Source: Hymenobacter volaticus
Lineage (GTDB): Bacteria; Bacteroidota; Bacteroidia; Cytophagales; Hymenobacteraceae
Length of the DNA stretch: 64,000 nt
Direction of reading: 5' to 3'
Assembly (NCBI RefSeq): GCF_022921055.1
Contig: NZ_CP095061.1
Coordinates: 3,511,501 to 3,575,500, forward strand
The number at the start of each line of letters is the position of its first letter. The first letter of the stretch is position 1. A program made the translations under genes and the position numbers. Positions 61,229 through 64,000 of the stretch are shown one piece after another. A model generated the notes under the pieces. That model was not told where the DNA came from, ran no database searches, and saw only the letters and a list, made by a program, of their open reading frames with translations.

Positions 61229-61744
61229 TTACGACTTCTTCTTTGCTTTCATTTTGCTGTCGTCAACTTTCAGCTTGGTCTTGTCGCCAGCGGCGGCAGA
61301 CTCGGTTTTCTCGGCAGATACCGTGGAGGCTTCTTTCACTTCACCCACTACCGATACCATAGCATTACCGGCTGCCGAATTCGACTCAACCGTTAGCACT
61401 TTGTTCTGCATACCCATTTTGCCGGTTGTGTTGAAGTTGGCCGTGATGGTACCAGTTTTACCAGGCATCACTGGGTCTTTCGTCCACTCGGGCGTAGTGC
61501 AGCCGCAGCTCACCTGAATGTTGGAAATTACGAGGGGCTGAGTGCCTACGTTCTTGAATTTGAAGACGTGGGTTACTACCTCACCTTGCTTGGCGGAACC
61601 GAAGTCGTACTTCATTTCATCGAACTGGATCTGCGGACCAGCTGGCTTCACCTGGGCATTGGCAGGCTTTACGGCGGCCGTCTGGGCCTGGGCGCCGAAG
61701 CCAGCGCAAGCCAGCGACAGGGCAAGTACGAATGCTTTTTTCAT
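61229..61744 (-). CDS. exported DUF1573 protein
   Basis: A 171-residue exported protein from the ATG at 61744 (MKKAFVLALSLACAGFGAQA, signal peptide cut after AQAQ). A single DUF1573 (ASH-like immunoglobulin) domain shows DEMKYDFGSAKQGEVVTHVF, FKNVGTQPLVISNIQVSCGC and PGKTGTITANFNTTGKMG. The tail is Ala/Lys-rich. The family is common in Bacteroidota periplasm; function is unknown, with an interaction role likely. Confidence 0.93.
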   Translation of the reverse strand: MKKAFVLALSLACAGFGAQAQTAAVKPANAQVKPAGPQIQFDEMKYDFGSAKQGEVVTHVFKFKNVGTQPLVISNIQVSCGCTTPEWTKDPVMPGKTGTITANFNTTGKMGMQNKVLTVESNSAAGNAMVSVVGEVKEASTVSAEKTESAAAGDKTKLKVDDSKMKAKKKS

Positions 61745-61902
61745 GAGGTGGTACTGCATTATGAGTTGAGATAAACAAAAATACGTGTTTCAACGGGCGT
61801 GGCAAGTTGAATGCCAGCTTTCCTTATCGAGCCGATGCAAGTAATACAAAGATAGACATATAAGCCCCTGTGGATTGTTCCGGCTATAGCACATAAAATA
61901 AA

Positions 61903-61928
61903 CCGGGACAGGCAACTGCCTGTCCCGG
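61903..61928 (-). terminator. hairpin terminator
   Basis: Perfect 12-bp stem (61903-61914 with 61917-61928), CCGGGACAGGCA, 2-nt loop, followed on the minus strand by TTTATTTT. It is placed 29 bp past the stop of the gene that ends at 61957. Confidence 0.85.
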
Positions 61929-61956
61929 AACCATGCAAGCTAAAAGCACCAAATGC

Positions 61957-62619
61957 TTAGCTCTTGAATTCTTTGGAATAAGGAAATTGCCGGGAGGCCT
62001 TCCGCATGATGGTCGTCACGATGGTATTGGTGTCGCTGCCAAAGCCACGGGAAAGGCTTTTGTCATACTTCCACAGCAACTCGCCGGATTTACCGTCGTG
62101 AATATTAATCACAAGTTTGCCTGTATTCGTAGGGCCGCTGAATCCAACTGCCAAACTCAGGGCTACCGCTGCTCCGTTAGACATAGGCTGCGTGCTAGAA
62201 AAATCGCCTGATATAATGCCGTCAACACCCAGCAGCTTAGCTAATTGTTCAGGCGTCTGAGTGGCAAGCTGGGCGGGTGTAAGGCCACTTTGAGCTAATA
62301 ATGCGTTGGTACGCATAGGGTCTTGCACATCTACTGTTAAGTCGTTGGAAGCTTTTTGCTTCAGAAAGTACGAGTGCAGCGCTTGCTGGACATCCAAGCC
62401 TTCCCGCTGCTCCAAACGTGCTACCCCTTCAGGCCCACCATTTTTGGTTACTTCTTGCGGTCGGAGTTGTAGATGCGCGCTAAAGGGCATGATGGCCAAT
62501 ATCTTATGACTCTGAGCCAGAGTCCGAAAATTGGTATTCGTGTAAATCTCACGCGTTTGAGCCAATGTGGCGAGAGGCAAAAGCACAACCAGCAGCAGGG
62601 CGAATACTAGTTTGTTCAT
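61957..62619 (-). CDS. exported protein of unknown function, LpoB/TolB-like fold suspected
   Basis: A 220-residue exported protein with a clean signal peptide (MNKLVFALLLVVLLPLATLA, cut after LAQ). The mature part begins REIYTNTNFRTLAQSHKILA then IMPFSAHLQLRP, has a helical middle (GLDVQQALHSYFLKQKAS, LTPAQLATQTPEQLAKLLGV) and a beta region DGIISGDFSS to TGKLVINIHDGKSGELLWKY. The ILAIMPF strand, the helix holding a subunit name-like AKLLGVDGII and the GELLWKY hairpin recall the nucleotide-binding-like fold of TolB N-domain / LpoB / CsgG-type lipoproteins. This is a fold guess only. Soluble, probably periplasmic. Confidence 0.6.
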   Translation of the reverse strand: MNKLVFALLLVVLLPLATLAQTREIYTNTNFRTLAQSHKILAIMPFSAHLQLRPQEVTKNGGPEGVARLEQREGLDVQQALHSYFLKQKASNDLTVDVQDPMRTNALLAQSGLTPAQLATQTPEQLAKLLGVDGIISGDFSSTQPMSNGAAVALSLAVGFSGPTNTGKLVINIHDGKSGELLWKYDKSLSRGFGSDTNTIVTTIMRKASRQFPYSKEFKS

Positions 62620-62748
62620 AGGGCATTAGTTTGTAGGATGGAAGGATTGCTTTGGCTTCTACAATGAAACCGAACGCAAATAAACTAATATCGTGCCAAA
62701 CGAATATTACGTTCCCTCCTCTTTTTGCCCTGCAATGAAGCGCCTTAT

Positions 62749-64000
62749 TTATGCTTCAGGCTTCTCTGCTAATAGCTTCTGGTTGAAATTCAACAAAAAC
62801 AGTTTCTCCGATGCCCTTGTAATAGCTGTGTACAACCAGCGGGCAAACTCCGAATTCACCATATCCTCCTTCAAGAAACCATGGTCTACAAATACGGCTT
62901 GCCACTGCCCGCCCTGCGCTTTGTGGCAAGTGAGAGCGTAGGCAAACTTCACTTGTAGCGCGTTCAGGAACGGGTCTTTACGGAGCGCCGCGCTTTTATC
63001 GCGCTTGGTGGTAAGGTGTTCGTAGTCCTTGCCTACGGCTTCGTACAGCTCTTTGCTGCGGTCGGCAGGCAGGGCAGGGCTTTCGGTGTGCAGGGTATCA
63101 AGCAAGAGCTTGATTTCCATATCTGGCTCGTCGGGATAATCCACGAGGCGCACGCGGGCATCGGCAAATCGGAACCCAAATTCCTCGGTACGCCGGATGA
63201 TTTTAACTACCTGCACAAAGTCGCCGTTGGCCAGAAAGCCCATTTCCGAATCCTTGGGCAGCCAGAAATAGTTGTTGCGCACCACCATCAGGTAGTCGCC
63301 CGACTCTATCTCTTCTTCGGCTTCAAACAGCACCCGCCGAATCAGTTGGTTGTACTGGTTGGCATTTTTGTTGGAGCGGCAGATGATGGTTGTATTCTCG
63401 TGTCCAAAGTTTTTATAGGCCCAGCGCAAGCCGTCTTCCAGTTTGTCGCCGCCCATCTTAAACAGGTCGGGGTAACCGCCCGTCACGAACTGGATGTTGG
63501 GCTGCTCTTGCCGCAGTTCCTCGCGTAGCACCGTAGCGTTCATCAAAATCCCCGACTGCTCGGCCTGACGCATTACTTGCCGCAGCTCCACCCCGTCCAC
63601 AGTGGCTCGGAAGCGGTGCCGCAGTAACTCAGGGTCAAGGGCCGGGCTCAGTAGTTGGCCCACAGGCGGCAACTGCGCTGTATCGCCAATGAGCAACAAC
63701 CGGTTCGACGGCTTTTCAAACACGTAATTCATCAAATCGTCGAGCAGGCCGTTTTCTCCGAAAGCTTTTTCATCGGAAATCATCGAAGCCTCGTCCACGA
63801 TGAAAAGCGTGTCTTGGGCCCGATTGGGCTGGCGCTGAAACGAGAGCCCCTGGGAAGGGGTGCCGCTGGTTTGGCGGTAGATTTTCTTATGAATGGTGCT
63901 GGCTGGTACACCCGCATAGGCACTCATCACCTTGGCGGCGCGGCCGGTGGGTGCCATCAGCACGTATTTGCGGCCAAGCTTGTGCAGCCATTGTACCAGG
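62749..64000 (-). CDS. RecD-like ATP-dependent DNA helicase, C-terminal part (runs off window)
   Basis: The frame enters the window at 64000 and ends at 62749, giving about 417 residues of the C-terminal part of a superfamily 1B helicase. Motifs seen: APTGRAAKVMSAYAG (motif Ia), IVDEASMI (Walker B), IGDTAQLPPVG (motif III), the UvrD-like C-terminal ALTCHKAQGGQW and LYTAITRASEKL (motif VI). Walker A must lie beyond the edge. This fits the small Bacteroidota RecD-like/AAA_30 helicases rather than RecBCD-associated RecD, because no recB or recC is seen. Unwinds DNA in a 5'-3' direction by family. Confidence 0.9.
   Translation of the reverse strand, partial: LVQWLHKLGRKYVLMAPTGRAAKVMSAYAGVPASTIHKKIYRQTSGTPSQGLSFQRQPNRAQDTLFIVDEASMISDEKAFGENGLLDDLMNYVFEKPSNRLLLIGDTAQLPPVGQLLSPALDPELLRHRFRATVDGVELRQVMRQAEQSGILMNATVLREELRQEQPNIQFVTGGYPDLFKMGGDKLEDGLRWAYKNFGHENTTIICRSNKNANQYNQLIRRVLFEAEEEIESGDYLMVVRNNYFWLPKDSEMGFLANGDFVQVVKIIRRTEEFGFRFADARVRLVDYPDEPDMEIKLLLDTLHTESPALPADRSKELYEAVGKDYEHLTTKRDKSAALRKDPFLNALQVKFAYALTCHKAQGGQWQAVFVDHGFLKEDMVNSEFARWLYTAITRASEKLFLLNFNQKLLAEKPEA

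Noticed and set aside
1..64000. CRISPR arrays, intact insertion sequences, prophage or rRNA
   Set aside because: No spaced short repeats, no complete transposase with terminal repeats, no phage structural genes and no rRNA-like conserved sequence were found.

Overview
The window looks like a chromosome segment of a Bacteroidota bacterium of the Hymenobacter / Cytophagales type. This is inferred from gene content: a SusC/SusD pair, a type IX secretion sorting tail on a GH16 enzyme, Bacteroidota-restricted families (DUF4270, DUF4296, 7TMR-DISM receptor), TTG/TTGC-N19/20-TAnnTTTG promoter matches and few Shine-Dalgarno sequences. No rRNA, intact tRNA, CRISPR array, complete insertion sequence or prophage was seen.

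Layout. 1-7.9 kb: an ATP-grasp (glutathionylspermidine synthase-like) plus UPF0323-like lipoprotein pair, an AraC regulator below an SDR oxidoreductase with two large hairpins between them, an FAD-binding reductase, a truncated DUF4270 remnant, murI and a small unknown gene. 8.2-11.7 kb: a large hybrid histidine kinase (five PAS, HisKA, HATPase, REC, Hpt). 11.7-15.0 kb: an AT-rich strip with short, mostly broken genes and a tRNA-like remnant. 15.0-25.3 kb: an ABC-F ATPase (frameshifted), a secreted GH16 glucanase, two tandem paralogous lipoproteins, DUF952, 4-hydroxyphenylpyruvate dioxygenase and phosphoglucomutase. 25.9-39.3 kb: a beta-glucan utilization locus made of GH5-CBM6, a 7TMR-DISM receptor fused to a transposase-type zinc ribbon/HTH, SusC, SusD, a PKD lipoprotein, a GH16 lipoprotein, an HTH-only protein of IS630-transposase type and GH30. 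39.3-49.7 kb: UbiB-like kinase, phasin-like protein, esterase, tandem GH26-like protein, acyltransferase, aspartyl protease with PDZ, menC and a KGG stress protein. 50-56.7 kb: ergothioneine genes egtB and egtD, a PLP aminotransferase, MATE exporter, DUF922, CsaA and DUF4296. 56.8-64 kb: a Bat-type operon (DUF58, a membrane protein, a vWA protein), a YggS-type PLP protein, DUF423, DUF1573, a secreted unknown and a RecD-like helicase running off the window.

How the genes work together. In the 25.9-39.3 kb locus, exported GH16, GH5 and GH30 enzymes would cut beta-1,3/1,6-glucan (laminarin or fungal wall type), SusD and the PKD lipoprotein would bind fragments, and SusC would import them. No hybrid two-component regulator, ECF sigma/anti-sigma pair or SusR-like gene lies in the locus. 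The only regulatory candidates are two proteins that carry the DNA-binding ends of transposases without the nuclease: one fused to a sensory 7TM receptor, the other free. This is the most interesting biology in the window.

A second theme is quality. Five genes with clear continuity across the break (ABC-F, phasin-like, GH26-like, menC, Bat membrane protein) and two small genes in the AT-rich strip change frame in the same direction at a short homopolymer, each repaired by adding one base. That points to homopolymer undercalling in the assembly, although real mutations cannot be excluded by reading alone. One consequence is a false 841-residue menC-protease fusion.
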